Shown: in pieces, positions 46,616 through 57,887 of the stretch | Layout: every line of letters starts with the position of its first letter | Numbering within the stretch: position 1 is the stretch's first letter | From: Bombardia bombarda | Lineage: Eukaryota; Ascomycota; Sordariomycetes; Sordariales; Lasiosphaeriaceae | Assembly: GCA_030512295.1 (NCBI GenBank) | Contig: JAULSR010000008.1 | Span: 620,001-684,000 of the forward strand | DNA: 64,000 nt | Direction of reading: 5' to 3' | Program-made: the position numbers and the translations under genes | The notes under the pieces: model-generated | The model's database searches: none | What the model was told of the DNA's origin: nothing | Seen by the model: only the letters and a program-made list of their open reading frames with translations

Positions 46616-47099
46616 TCACATCCAATACTGAGCAGGCACCTCTACGCCCAACGCTCGCATCTCGTTGATGAGCCTCCTCCTCTCTTCTATTGCTTTCAGC
46701 ATAAGCTCGACTGTCCTGCGGAGCACGAGTGCTTCTGAGCGCCCTTGACCTTCAAGGCCGGGAACCAGTGCCGAGAGGAGGTCAAAGCCCTCGCGGATCG
46801 CTTGTCGCCGTTTTTGCTCTGTTGTTTCAAAAAGGTTCCACGTCATCAGAAGGAATACTTCAACAAATCTCATGCAAACTGAATTATATAAAATGAAGCG
46901 ATGCCTGCGAGTGATTGCTGACATGTTTTTTCTTTTGGGTTTCGATTTCGGTTTTGGTTTCAACTCACGCACCTGACGCAATATGGTTCTTCTTCTTTTC
47001 CGCCTCCGTCAACCGTGTCCTTTCTTCTGGGGATTGTTGGCGGGCCGCATTCGGGTCCAGGTCCGGGTCCAAGGGATCACTACTCCCCGTCGTCGCCAT
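46616..47099 (-). CDS. bHLH transcription factor, INO4-like
   Basis: A small basic helix-loop-helix protein of 109 residues. Exon 1 (46973-47099) encodes MATTGSSDPLDPDLDPN, then AEKKKNHIAS. The intron 46819-46972 runs from GTGCGTGAG to AACAACAG. Exon 2 (46616-46818) continues EQKRRQAIREGFDLLSALVP, then GRSEALVLRRTVELMLKAIE. The basic region HIASEQKRR carries the H-E-R positions that read E-box DNA. The loop and second helix are of the type found in fungal INO4/MLX-like factors, which control lipid and other metabolic genes as heterodimers. The 109-residue length leaves almost no other domain, so it probably acts with a partner. Confidence 0.85.
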
Positions 47100-49696
47100 T
47101 GATTATATATAAAAGTGTTGAGTTGCGTGTATCCTAGCGCGTGTGGGTTGGTGTGGTTTATCGCTTCTCGTTGCAATCGTGATCACGGGGGGAGGGACCT
47201 GGGGGGAAAAAGTAGTACTGATGGCTAGTTGTTCCTTGTTTCTGTTGTTGCTGCCCTATAAGTTTTGGTGTCAAGACCACCGGGAATTCTTGCCCTCGAT
47301 CGAAGTGTCAAGAGGCAAGAAACCCTCGCGTGCGTGGGAAGCTGGCACCTTAGCTTAAGGTAGGTAGGTAATAAGCTTTAGCGGCGGCATGTGATCGATC
47401 ACTTCGTGCCTTCTGATTCTCAACGCCCAGAAAGCCACTTGGTTTTAAGACCTGCCAAAGTGCCTGCCAAAGTGCCTGCCAAAGTGGTACCGTAGCCTCG
47501 GGTAGCCACAACGCGCATGTCTGTCTTATCTGTCTCGCTGTCGCCCAATTCTCTGTGAAAGCCACGTTTTCCAACCCTTTGGGGTCGACCATGATCCGCC
47601 AAGACTTTCTTTACCTTGGGTCCTCAAGTCTACCTAATTACGTAAATCGCGTCTGTTTTTATGATACGCAATATACAATGAAAATCGAGAAAACCCTGGA
47701 TAAGGGTTGAGGAAATCGTAAGTCTGGAGTCTGGTACAGAGCCAAGAAGCAGCGTCTCGAACATTTTCCCCAGTCAGCCGTCGTTTACCGTTGAGCCACG
47801 GCAAGGATGACGAAACCAAAGCACGCGCCATCAGGCCGGGGGTGGGGGGAAGGAGCCGTTGGGAACTTAGGAAGGGGGGGTGGAGCCTGGAGGATTGGAT
47901 CCATTCCCACTATGATGCGCTTTTTGCCTGGCGCTTTTTTTGCTTTGCCCGGCTCTGCCTCTGCCTGGCCCGCTGCTACTCCACAGAACAGTGGCTCAAG
48001 AAATGCTCGAAATTAGCAGCTTTTGCCAGCCTCCCCTCCCCCACAGCGACCTCGATTATAGATGGCGGGATCGGTGCAGTCCTGGGAATCCCTGCCTGCT
48101 ACTTCGAAACCTCATAGTATCGCGGTTCCATCTATCGGTCGCCGTCTGCTATTCACAACACAACAAACCCGATCAAGACTGTTGTTGTTGTTGAATGGGG
48201 CCAGAGGATGGATGTTGGAAACCACATGGGTAACTCCACACGCGCCAGTGGTAATTGCCACCACCGTTCCATTTCTCTACTCGTAACCGTCGCCGCCGCC
48301 AGCCATGAGCTCCTCCCCATAACTACCTAGTACCACGGGGCGGCCTGAGTTCAGGTAACCCCGTACCATGGGCGACTATGGACCCCCCATCCGGCCCATT
48401 TCATTTGCCATTCGTTCGGCGGTCTATCGGTCGATGGGCCAGGTCGCAAGGTCGGTCGCAGGTGGTCGCAGGTTGCATCATTCGGTGCGTGCATGCACGG
48501 CAGCGGCAGCGACAGAGCTCTACCTTACCTTGGTTCACATCCATTTCACAGAGCTGCCCAACGCAAAAAGAAGGTACTGTACTACATTATCTACGATCAT
48601 ATATCGCCAAATGATACAACCACCACCTACGGTACCATAAAGTGGATATTGGTGGTGGTTACCTTGGGTACTGCATTGGATTCCATCTGTTTGATGTCTC
48701 GTTTGGGGGCCCTATTAAACCATGCCCTTGCTGCCCTGCTGCCCTGCCTGGGCTGCTCCCCCCTCATTCACCCCTCACTCATGTCATTCATGGCTGGTCT
48801 CGAAACAGACAAAGTGGGCATCAGCTAGTCCACCTTTGGAACGTACCTTCCATCAGAGAGTTACTGGGCGTTAATAATTCTCAGGTATCCACAGTGCCTA
48901 GAGGTATTGTACAGTGCCTGCTGTGAACCCGAGGAGAAAGTCAGTCGTCCCTTCTTCCTTCTTACCCGGGGCATGTCAGTCGCTGGTACAGTGCGTCCGC
49001 ATACATACCTTACATGCTTTAAAGCAAAGCAGAGCAAATTAGGCAGGCAGGCAGGCAGGCAGACAGACAGACAGCCCACTGTGCGTGCGTGTGTGTGCGT
49101 GCGTGCAATCAGTCAACGTAGTTTGTGCAGACATAGAGCAGCAAATTCAAAAACAGAAAAGACTGGCAAAAGGTAAAAATGGCAGTAGCAAAGCATACCT
49201 ATATTATAGGACGAATTGACATCAGACGCTATTCACTCCATTGACTCATGCTCTCATCACATCCATCTCTTCCTTCTCCTTCTCCTCCCATCCGGACCAA
49301 CCTGCCCGTTCCCAGTAATTTATATAACTCTCCTCGTACTTCGTACACTCGAAAGGAGATATCCCGCCAACCAGTCGCTGCGGCTGGGATGAGAACAGCT
49401 ACCACTACAGCGATTCCTACACTAACAGCCGCCTAACAAAAACACACCCCACTGTCCACACTTACCTACCTGCTCCGTGGCCCTTCACTTTTTCCCCTCT
49501 GCTGCCGCCATACAAACGACGTACCCCCCGTCCGTTGTGTCGAATCCTCTTTTTCTCCTTTTCCTCATTTTTTCTCCAAGACTCATTATCGAATTCTTTC
49601 GTCACTACAGAACATTTACGTGTACGTATATCTCATTACCCTTTTCCCCGGCTGAAGTCGTTTGTGCGCTATGCGTGGGTAAGGTACTTGCTTGTT

Positions 49697-49699
<3 letters not shown>

Positions 49700-49730
<31 letters not shown>
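49700..49730 (+). repeat. (CTG)n trinucleotide repeat
   Basis: About ten CTG units lie in the presumed leader of the RRM gene. Confidence 0.95.
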
Positions 49731-49732
<2 letters not shown>

Positions 49733-50022
49733 CTTGGTGGTTCCCCTTTCTTTGCTGCTTTTCACTCAAAAGCTTGTATCTGCTGGTATCTGTTCTGGTA
49801 TCTCGGTATCTCCTGTCATTCCCGGACACGGGACAAGAGGGGGGAGCCGGGGCCCAGAAGAGAACAGAGCAGAGGACTAGATCAGCAGAGCAAAGGCCAC
49901 CGCATCCGCAGCAGCGCCAGCAACGACTTGTTCCATCACCAGATTTCGCCCCTCCTTTCATTCACCCTGCAAGCGCTACCCAGAACGCTGTTAGTCCCAA
50001 TCTGTCTTTGATTTTTTTTTTT

Positions 50023-50023
<1 letters not shown>

Positions 50024-50056
<33 letters not shown>
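50024..50056 (+). repeat. (CA)n microsatellite
   Basis: About sixteen CA units preceded by a T run, in the presumed leader of the RRM gene. Confidence 0.95.
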
Positions 50057-50058
<2 letters not shown>

Positions 50059-50390
50059 GCCACCCCCCTTTGCAAGGCTGCTATCCCTGCACGCCTTGAG
50101 AAGGATAGACTTATTTGTGGGGCGCGAGCGTTTGAAGAAAAAAAGACTCTGCGGGCGGGCGCCTGCGCATATCTATCAAGCCCACCCCCCCTCCCCTTGA
50201 ACCAAGTCTCACACTACAGTCTACCCAACGTCGAAGCAAATAAAAACCTTACCACAGCCTACAAAAACCAAAAAAAAGCCGCTGACACCAGACCCCGAGT
50301 TCTTAGCATTCCACACGCAAGTTTGTTCGTTCACCTCACGTTCACCTCACGTTCACCACACGTTCACCACACACCACACAAACCGCAAAT

Positions 50391-51295
50391 ATGACGAAGC
50401 TTTTCATCGGGTAAGATCAATCCTCGGGCGCTGGTCCGCCGCCGCCTCCCCAATTAGCAGCTAGCAGCCTCGCGACTAACCAATGATGCAGTGGCCTCGC
50501 CTGGCACACGGAGGAGGGCGTCCTTAGACAGAAGTTCGAGGAGTTCGGTGCTGTTGAGGAAGCTGTATGTTTGCCCTGAACTCGCCTTTATTTGGTGCGG
50601 ACGCTCGTGTTCTCCTGCAATGCGAATGCGGAATGCGCGCGCGCCGTACCAGGCAAAGACGTCGACCTGGTTCTAACACAGTCTTTTTGTTCCTTTTTTA
50701 GGTTGTTGTCAAGGACCGCGACACTGGCCGCAGCCGCGGATTTGGCTTCGTCCGTTTCTCCAACGAGGATGATGCCCAAAAGGCCATCTCCGCCATGAAC
50801 AACATCGAGTAAGCAAGACTATGCACATCCCCAGTCGCAATTGGAGCGCATCGACCCTAACTCAGTTCTTCAGGTTTGATGGCCGGACTATCCGCGTTGA
50901 CAAGGCCTCTGACAACGGCCCGAGAGGCGGCGGTGGTGGACGCGGCGGTGGTGGCTACAGCCGTGGAGGATACAACGGCGGTGGCGGCATGGGCGGCAGC
51001 CCCTATGGCGGTGCTCCCCAGCAGACATTCAGCATGCCCCCCAACCCCTACGCCCAGGCCGGCGGTGGCTACGGTGCCGGTCGTGGAGGATATGGACAAC
51101 AGGCCCCCGCTGGCTATACTGCCTCCCCCCCCAGGGTAAGAAGACCGAGAACCAAACCGAAAAAGTCCCAAATAATGAGAAGGAGATTTGCTAATGCCCG
51201 ACTTTTTAGGCTGGCCTAACGCTTACGGATATGCCGACCCCTCGCAGCAGGGCCAGCAGCCCCCCGCGCAGGGCAATGGACAGGGCCAGTACTAA
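50391..51295 (+). CDS. Glycine-rich RNA-binding protein (single RRM), frameshift near 3' end
   Basis: One RRM is followed by a Gly-rich tail, as in glycine-rich RNA-binding proteins that act as RNA chaperones or in splicing. Exons: 50391-50410, 50492-50564, 50702-50808, 50874-51135, 51210-51295. RNP2 is KLFIGGLAW and RNP1 is RSRGFGFVRF. The tail has GGGGGRGGGGYSRGGYNGGG, then Tyr/Pro/Gln-rich sequence. The last exon reads WPNAYGYADPSQQG and ends GNGQGQY. To reach it from exon 4 one extra base is needed; the C8 run at 51125-51132 is the natural place and would give ASPPQ|GWPNAYG. The corrected length is about 182 residues. Small early exons are typical of fungal genes of this family. Confidence 0.88.
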
Positions 51296-51998
51296 GGATT
51301 CATAGCAGTGCCTGGGGATGATTCGTAACTAGCGCGCGCACCGGTTAACACCACATCGGAACCGCGATCCCAACGCATCAACGCGACAACGAGAAGAGTG
51401 CTCACCTGGTACCGGTTTCTGCTTGCGACGTTTGCTGACCGAAATTTTGCCGTCGACGACCGCTTTGTCGCTGTGTTAGACCGCCACGATATTATACCCC
51501 CAAATGCCGCCTGTCATGTCCTCCTCAGGGCATATGGCATATCTTGTTTTGCTCTTTTTGGAATTGTTATCACTGTCTGAATTACTGCTTGCTCTACACG
51601 TCGTTTATTTCAAAAGAAAAGGTTCTTACTGTTTTATGCTCTTCTGCACGTTTGGGTTCGAGCTCGCAGCAGGCGAGCGCGAGAAGTGACACCAAGGGGG
51701 CTGAGGCTGGGAAAATCACTGGGGGGGAAGTTCCTAGAACGAGTTTACATGGCAGCTTATCTATGATCTATGACAAGCGTAAAGCCATGGACACTAGAGC
51801 TATTCTGGTGTATGAAGGGTGAAGTGTGCTTGTAGGTGACGGTGATACGAACAGCAAACGGCAAACTGGGTGTGGTCTCAGGGACGGAAGAACGAGCAGG
51901 GGAAAAAAAAGGGGGGGGAACAATGATGGGGCAAAGATAGAGTGGTTGGATGCCCAGTCAAGAAAAAAAGCTGTTTTGTCTTTTCAGAACTTCTTCGT
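51296..51998. other. Convergent 3' region between the RRM and ChaC genes
   Basis: 3' UTRs of both genes are expected here. No gene is seen. Confidence 0.5.
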
Positions 51999-53552
51999 TC
52001 ATGAAGTCTTTTCCGTCTCTTCTTGCTCGTCTATGCTCTTGATCTGTCTGAAGTCGTGATGTATCGGTTGTTCCGCGCTGGTATCGACATTGACAGGTGT
52101 CTGCGAACTCTTGCTACCATTCTCCCCATCCTGAGCTGCAACAGCTCGGACCCGGTTAGAGAGATCCGTGACGTGCTCATCTCCGCTTTCAGGGCTGAGC
52201 TCTTCAAGGGCCTTCTCCAGCTCCCAGAGGTATTCTCGGTTCAGTCCACTAGGTCCTCGGCTGTGGTAGATATGTTCTGCTAAGCGCTGTGGGTCTTGAG
52301 GGCCCACGAACTGCTCGTTGTCGGGAGTGCCGATATAGGCGAGAGCCTTGATAGGGCCTGACCGTGGTAAGAGAGCGGGATCAACACTAGCAGCCGGGTG
52401 GAATAGTGTATAGTGGATTGTATATCCATTGATCTCGCGGATGTCGAGGTACTCTTTCACTTCGTCAACCTTGTCTGGCCTGATAAGGTATGCGACTCCC
52501 CAGACTTTGTGGGGTGCTGAGCCGTGGTGATCCGTCAGTTGCTCCCAAAAGGATCGCTCAATCAGAGTCACTACACGGCCGGGAGCTTCGGGTGTGCCGC
52601 GGTGGTCTTCACTGGATTAGAGATAGAAGCATTAGTTGGGCAAGTAATCGGTCCCTGCTGGATCTCGTGGGGAGGGGAGCTCTTGGGACAACAGAGGAGG
52701 GCGTGAGAAGTATGCCACACATAGTCGTGTATGTATGTAAGTGGATACTAAAGACAGCGCGTTTGTAACCTCGATTTCAGTCCCGATGTAATCGTAGCTT
52801 CGCCCTTTCAGAGGCACCAGAAAGAAGAAGCTCCGAGGACACAAGGAGGCCAAAATGGGAGCATACCTTGCCTATATGGTCGTCAGTATAAGTATCAAAT
52901 CGAAGTTGTGGAACTCTGACAAGAATAGGGGAGAAAGGAGAACGTTGGCGAACGTCTACGGCAATAGCAAGGGAAACACAAGAAGCTGGCCAAAGACCAG
53001 ACACACTGCCACACTGCCCACAATCCATGCTAATCAAACGAGTGGGATACACATACTTGCCAGAATCTCCGGACATAGTCCGTGACCCATCCTTCGATTC
53101 TCCTATCTTTTGTTTGGAAGCGTTAACTTCATGCTGCGCTGATCCTTCAGAGTAAAAACGGTAAACGGTACAGAGAAGAACAGAGAAGAACAGAGAAGAA
53201 CAGAGAAGAACAGAGAAGAACAGAGAAGAACAGAGAAGAACAGAGAAGAACAGAGAAGAACAGAGAAGAACAGAGAAGAACAGAGAAGAACAGAGAAGAA
53301 GGGAAGTTGGAGGTAGGTGCCTACCAAAATGCGGCGGTGGCTTCCAAATCAAACTTCTACAGAGCGTGTTAGTTACGTCAGAACTGATTACAGTCGAGCT
53401 TGCTTCGATATTTCGCCGAGCTAGGTACGTTTGGTGAAAGCCACCACCACCACCACCACCACCACAAGCAAGGTGCCAACGACTGCTATTACTCACCCAT
53501 AACCAAACAGCCAGAACTCGTTGGATCCGGCCGGAGGCCCATTGGCAGACAT
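51999..53552 (-). CDS. ChaC-type gamma-glutamylcyclotransferase
   Basis: This enzyme degrades glutathione to 5-oxoproline and Cys-Gly in the cytosol. My model is 251 residues: exons 53497-53552, 53325-53356, 53057-53106, a 5-base micro-exon at 52867-52871, and 51999-52611. Motifs: NEFWLFGYG|SLIWKPPPHF (substrate-binding YGSL), RRIEGWVTDYVRRFWQ, EDHRGTPEAPGRVVTLIERS, VWGVAYLIRPDKVDEVKEYL and DIREINGYTIHYTLF, whose Glu in RE-x-x-GY is the expected catalytic residue. The micro-exon gives WQ-AS-EDHRG and is the only way I found to keep the phase. Intron 2 holds a 130-base tandem repeat. The C-terminal tail is acidic. Confidence 0.9.
52867..52871 (-). other. Candidate 5-nucleotide micro-exon of the ChaC gene
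   Basis: GCAAG is flanked on the minus strand by CATATAG (acceptor) and GTATGC (donor). Exon 3 ends in phase 0 at TGGCAA and exon 5 starts with T of a split codon, so exactly two extra bases modulo three are required. Inserting GCAAG gives Gln-Ala-Ser-Glu-Asp-His, the expected ChaC motif. Confidence 0.65.
53171..53300 (-). repeat. 13 perfect copies of a 10-base tandem repeat in a ChaC intron
   Basis: The unit CAGAGAAGAA (plus strand) is repeated 13 times without error. On the coding strand it is TTCTTCTCTG, a polypyrimidine unit, within the second intron (53107-53324). Confidence 0.97.
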
Positions 53553-55153
53553 GGTCTGGTTATTTTTAGAAAAACGAAGTAACAATCTGGTAAAGATTTC
53601 TGAGTAGCGTGGGTGGGTAGTAAACGACCGGGAAAACGTTGATATGATACGGCCGATCGCCGTTGTGACACTCATGGGTTTGTTGTCTGTTGTCAGCTGA
53701 AGATATCTTGACGCCAGGGGAAGTTTGATGTTCGTGGTGTTAAAGGTAGGGACATGGCCCAGCGTTTTGTTCGGTGTGAGGGAAGTTCCGGAGCCCTGTC
53801 AAAAGCGTGGTGCTTGTGTTATGGGCTACCTGCAGTGGAGCCTGCCAGTGTTAGTGCTTGCAGTGCGAAAGGCTTGCCTTGGGCTCCCGCTCAGTGCAAT
53901 TTATAATGATACTGGCAGTGGACCCCTTCGGTTCTAAACCGACGGGTTCTTGCAGATGTCACTCCTTATCCAAAGACCCTTTCTCCAGAAGGTGCACAAC
54001 TTAACTGTGCTTCCGGTCTAACATGGCGTCTTCGATTACATCAACAGTGCGTGTAGCTTCCAGCTAGGCACCTAGAACTAAGCTAAAGAGAAGTACGCTC
54101 AGTTTAGAGTTTCTATTCAAAACCACCAGCAGCCATACTATTCAGCGGATATGGTGCAGCATCCGCGAGGCAAATCAACAATCGTCACTTTAGGACTCGG
54201 GTTAAATTTCCCGACTCACATGCAGTACAACGACAGAACCTGAGCTTTTGTCTGTCCTTTCCATTTCGTTCACCTGGTCTCCCGTGATCCACCGCGTTGG
54301 AAGAATCGAAACGCTTCGGCTAGGTGGACCCTGCATGCCAAAGATGCCTACCTGGCACGAAGTATCCTGTGAGCTTGTCTGTGACCAAAAGTGACGCAAG
54401 CGTCCCTCATGGCCTAATACCCCACACACCACGGAGGCCAGCCCGGATCAATTCATTGATCACACATCCCTGCAGCATACGTGATTACTGAAGCTTCCAA
54501 ACTTGCGTGTAGCTAATCGCCAAGTGACAATGGGATGATATGCTTCAGATGACACTTTTTTTTGACGGGGATCGCCAAAAGGTGGGTGTGATCACGACGA
54601 GAAGCAACCTAGTTTGTTACGAGAGTTACGAGATATCAATCCTTCGGGCCCGCCCTCAGGTCTCTGCATTCTGATATCGGAATCAAAACCCCTACCAAGC
54701 CCGTACTACTGCCCGATCAGACAGCGTCTAGTCTTACCTAGGTAGGTATCCATGGTCAAATTAACAGCCTAACCACAGCTCCACGAAGGAGGGGCGCAGA
54801 AAGACCCGGGCTCTGAGCACCCGAGTGCGATTGACAATCGCATTCATTCCACCCGGCGACACGCATAAATTTTGGTCAACATAGCCGAGCAATAATCTGT
54901 AGCAAGGCGTGCGGCTGAGTCGACTGCAGGAACGCCAGCTGACGAACAGCAGAGCAACATTGTTGATCAGGCAGTCATCTCTGAGCCATCGCCATCCATA
55001 GCGAGGTACCCAAGGCAAGGTACCTACTTAACCCCTCCAACAACCCTCCATTTGCTGCCCCCCTCTTATATTATCCCCCCGCCTTACCCTGACACAACCA
55101 GGACGACGACCAGCGACGATCCGTATCGAGTCGCAACCCGTATTCCTGCAACC
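53553..55153. other. Intergenic, no gene recognised
   Basis: The region upstream of both the ChaC gene and the EF-hand gene (divergent). Short frames only. CTTACCTAGGTAGGTA at about 54734-54749 and GGTACC words at about 55002-55028 lie upstream of the EF-hand gene. Confidence 0.45.
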
Positions 55154-56329
55154 ATGGCATACAACAGACCATACAACCCGGACGAGCTCCCTAGGTGAGT
55201 CGAACCCTTGAGGCTATTTTGGGCAATTTGTCCTCGACAGACCGGCTCTTCTACCTGTTATAATCCCGCCATCGCTGACATTAACTCACCACCAGGTTTG
55301 CGGAACCAGAACCTGTGCGCATCTCCCTGTGCGCCGCTGCCGCGCAATACTCGTATCCAAAAAAGCTGACCTCGCTTCTTCCTCTTCTCACAGAAGGGTG
55401 GCAAGCAGCCGTCCTCGTCCAGCAGCTCGGCAGCTCCTTCGTCGCGATACGAGAACAAGCCGCTGCCCTCGTCGGGCCCGGCTCCGTCCTCACGATACGA
55501 GACCAAGCCGCCTCCGCCGCGCCCGCTCGAGCATCGGGGCTCTGACCGCTACCATCCCACCCCTACAGAGCGACTATCACCGGGAATCCAACAGCCGCCG
55601 CCTGCCGATCGATACGGCGGCATGAGCCCACCCCCGACAGCCACCGGCGGTCGACCGGCTCACCACAACCTCCCGCCCCCGTCATCCCGGCCTCCGCCTA
55701 GCCCCGGCCCGCGCGATAGTGTCGCCGATCCGACCCTTCTTCCACTCTTCAGAGCAGTGGACAAGGATGGTGAGTTCTACCCGACCCCAAATCCCCGAGA
55801 CCTCCTTCCGCCCATATACAGCCAAGACCCGCGCTGACCACCAGCCAACTTCGTCTGGTTCACAGGCACCGGCCAGCTCTCCGAGAAGGAACTCTCAGCC
55901 GCCCTCGTCAACGGCGACTGGACCGCCTTTGACCAGCAGACGGTGCGCATGATGATCCGCATGTTCGACAGCGACCGCAGCGGCACCATCGGCTTCGAGG
56001 AGTTCTGCGGCCTGTGGTCCTTCCTGGCCTCGTGGCGGACCCTCTTCGACCGCTTCGACACGGACAAGTCGGGCAACATCAGCCTGGACGAGTTCAGCAA
56101 CGCGCTCGTCGCCTTCCGGTACCGCCTCAGCGACCGCTTCGTCAGCATCCTCTTCCGCACCTACGACAAGCGCAACGAGAACGTCATGAGCTTCGACCTC
56201 TTCGTGCAGGCGTGCATCAGCCTCAAGCGCATGACGGACGTGTTCAAGAAGTACGACAAGGACCGCGACGGCTACATCACTCTCAGCTTCGAGGACTTTT
56301 TGACCGAGATTTTGCGGCAGATGAAGTAA
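55154..56329 (+). CDS. Penta-EF-hand calcium-binding protein (ALG-2/Pef1-like)
   Basis: A cytosolic Ca2+ sensor of the PEF family. Exons 55154-55194, 55296-55314, 55394-55769 and 55866-56329 give 299 residues in phase. The N-terminal half is Pro/Ser-rich and disordered, as in PEF proteins. The EF loops start at residues 143 (DKDGTGQLSEKE), 180 (DSDRSGTIGFEE), 210 (DTDKSGNISLDE), 246 (DKRNENVMSFDL, degenerate) and 276 (DKDRDGYITLSF). The first three have the usual acidic ligands; EF4 and EF5 fit the dimerisation role of the last hands. The third intron splits EF1 (GAT-G|GC) and has a CTGAC branch. The very short exon 2 (19 bases) is supported by phase and GT/AG borders. Confidence 0.92.
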
Positions 56330-57887
56330 ATTTTTGGCGCGAAGCCCATTTGATTCTGATTTCTGATTCTGATTTCTGACTCTGATTCACACGATCGATC
56401 CTTTTTTTTTTCGGGTTTGGCGGATAATATGGATGATTTGATGACTTGATTATCATGTGGCTGGCGGGATAGCACGCCTCTTTTTTAACCGGCCATGTGC
56501 CTAACTTCTCTACATTCTAAGTCTTTTTTTTTTTTTTCTCTCCCTCGCTCACCTATTCCCATCTACTGTGCGTCTGGGGGATGTGGACCATGGTAGTGGT
56601 GGTAAAAAGGATACTTGTCAAATGATTGAGAGAGACAGACGCACAGGGCGATTTATGATAGAGTTTGAGCCAAGCCAGCCAGGTATTTAGACATGAAGAA
56701 GATGGCAGGAGATAAGTAGATACCCTGGGCAAAGTGGACAAAAAAAAAAGTCAGACACATTACCTAAGATGCTTTTGGTGGCCGTGATTGTTACCTTGAC
56801 GCAAATACGTAGTAGATGCAGCTGGCAATACCTCCTCTTATTGCCATGCGCATTTAGAGACTTGCCTCAGTTTATGTTTTGTTAAAAGATGAGAAATGTT
56901 GCGACAATGTCGGTTCGAACGAACTACCTACTAAACCGAGTGAAAGGGGGAAGACTTGATAGTCCAGCACGCCACCCACCTGAGCTATCAAACCTCTCTG
57001 GGCATGAGCAGGTTCTGCACCATGCTAGCGCCGCTGTTGTTTGACGGCCAACAGACTCGAGAAACTCACTGCGGTCCTTCAAGAATGATGGAAAGTTGGA
57101 GTAGAGGGAAGGGAGGTGGAGAACAAAAAATCAACAAAAGCGAAGGGCCTCTGCCATAGGAGAGACGTGATGATGCACCCAAATCATATATACATAGTCA
57201 TCAGCTCCTTCGCCGGTTGTAAGCAGTGAAAGTTGTGCTTATATGATTTGGGTTGATCGGCGGCCGAGCGTAGACCTCTGACTAACCGGTTTTGGGTACT
57301 ATGATTACAGGGCTGGTGTGTGACACAGTACATGTGTAAGATTACCTAAGAAGTCTCCGACAGACTAAGAATAAGGGCAAGGGCGCGCGCACTACGGTAC
57401 ATAGGTACCTAACCATGAAAGATCGGTGTTGCACGGCTGGCGGCTAGCCCTACACTACGTTCGTCTCTGTGTGCAGGAGCCTAGGTACTGTCCAGAGGTT
57501 TCATAAGCAATTGACCATAGAAAGAAGCTTGCATTTAGAGAATCTTTGCCTATCTACTACCTCTTCGTTTAACTATCTGTCTGTCTCTCGCCCTCTCTCA
57601 CTGCTACTTCCACATTCTCTTGTGGCATGGAAATTTATTTAGGGTGGCTGGGTTGCTGGCCTGCCTCCGTTCTCCATCCTACTAATGAGCCTGATCGATA
57701 GCCCTGGTCTCGAGCGCCAACGCCAGACGCCAGAGGTACGTCATATCATTCATTCTTCCTCAGTCTCCCCCTGTCGCAGCCCCTCCTCTCCCGGCCCCAG
57801 CTAGAGTGGATGTCCTCGCTACTGTTTTTCTTTATGGGAAAGCGTATATTTGGCTCATTCTGTTTTTTTTTTTTTCGACGCTTTCGT
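56330..57887. other. Intergenic with tRNA-like fragment
   Basis: No protein gene is supported. On the minus strand around 56900-57000 there is a tRNA 5'-half-like word, GGTTTGATAGCTCAGGTGGG, and a GGTTCGAAC-like word further on, but the stems do not pair. A CATAGGTACCTAACC motif lies near 57400. Confidence 0.45.

Larger units (their letters stand above)
47100..50390. other. Intergenic and long leader of the glycine-rich RRM gene
   Basis: No gene is supported over 3.3 kb. Microsatellites crowd the part nearest the RRM gene: (CTG)n at about 49700-49730, (CA)n at about 50024-50056 and a four-times repeated CGTTCACC word at about 50329-50372. The 305-codon open frame 49477-50394 begins at GTG and consists of these repeats. 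The region is probably the transcribed 5' leader and promoter. Confidence 0.5.

Noticed and set aside
49477..50394. 305-codon frame ending in an ATGA overlap with the RRM gene start
   Set aside because: It begins at GTG, is built from CTG and CA microsatellites, and lies in the presumed leader.
53171..53300. Tandem repeat considered as a CRISPR-like array
   Set aside because: Units are 10 bases with no spacers, in a eukaryotic intron; it is a minisatellite.
57684..57734. Exon-like ATG segment followed by GTACGT on the plus strand
   Set aside because: No following exon could be found and the minus-strand gene lies immediately downstream.
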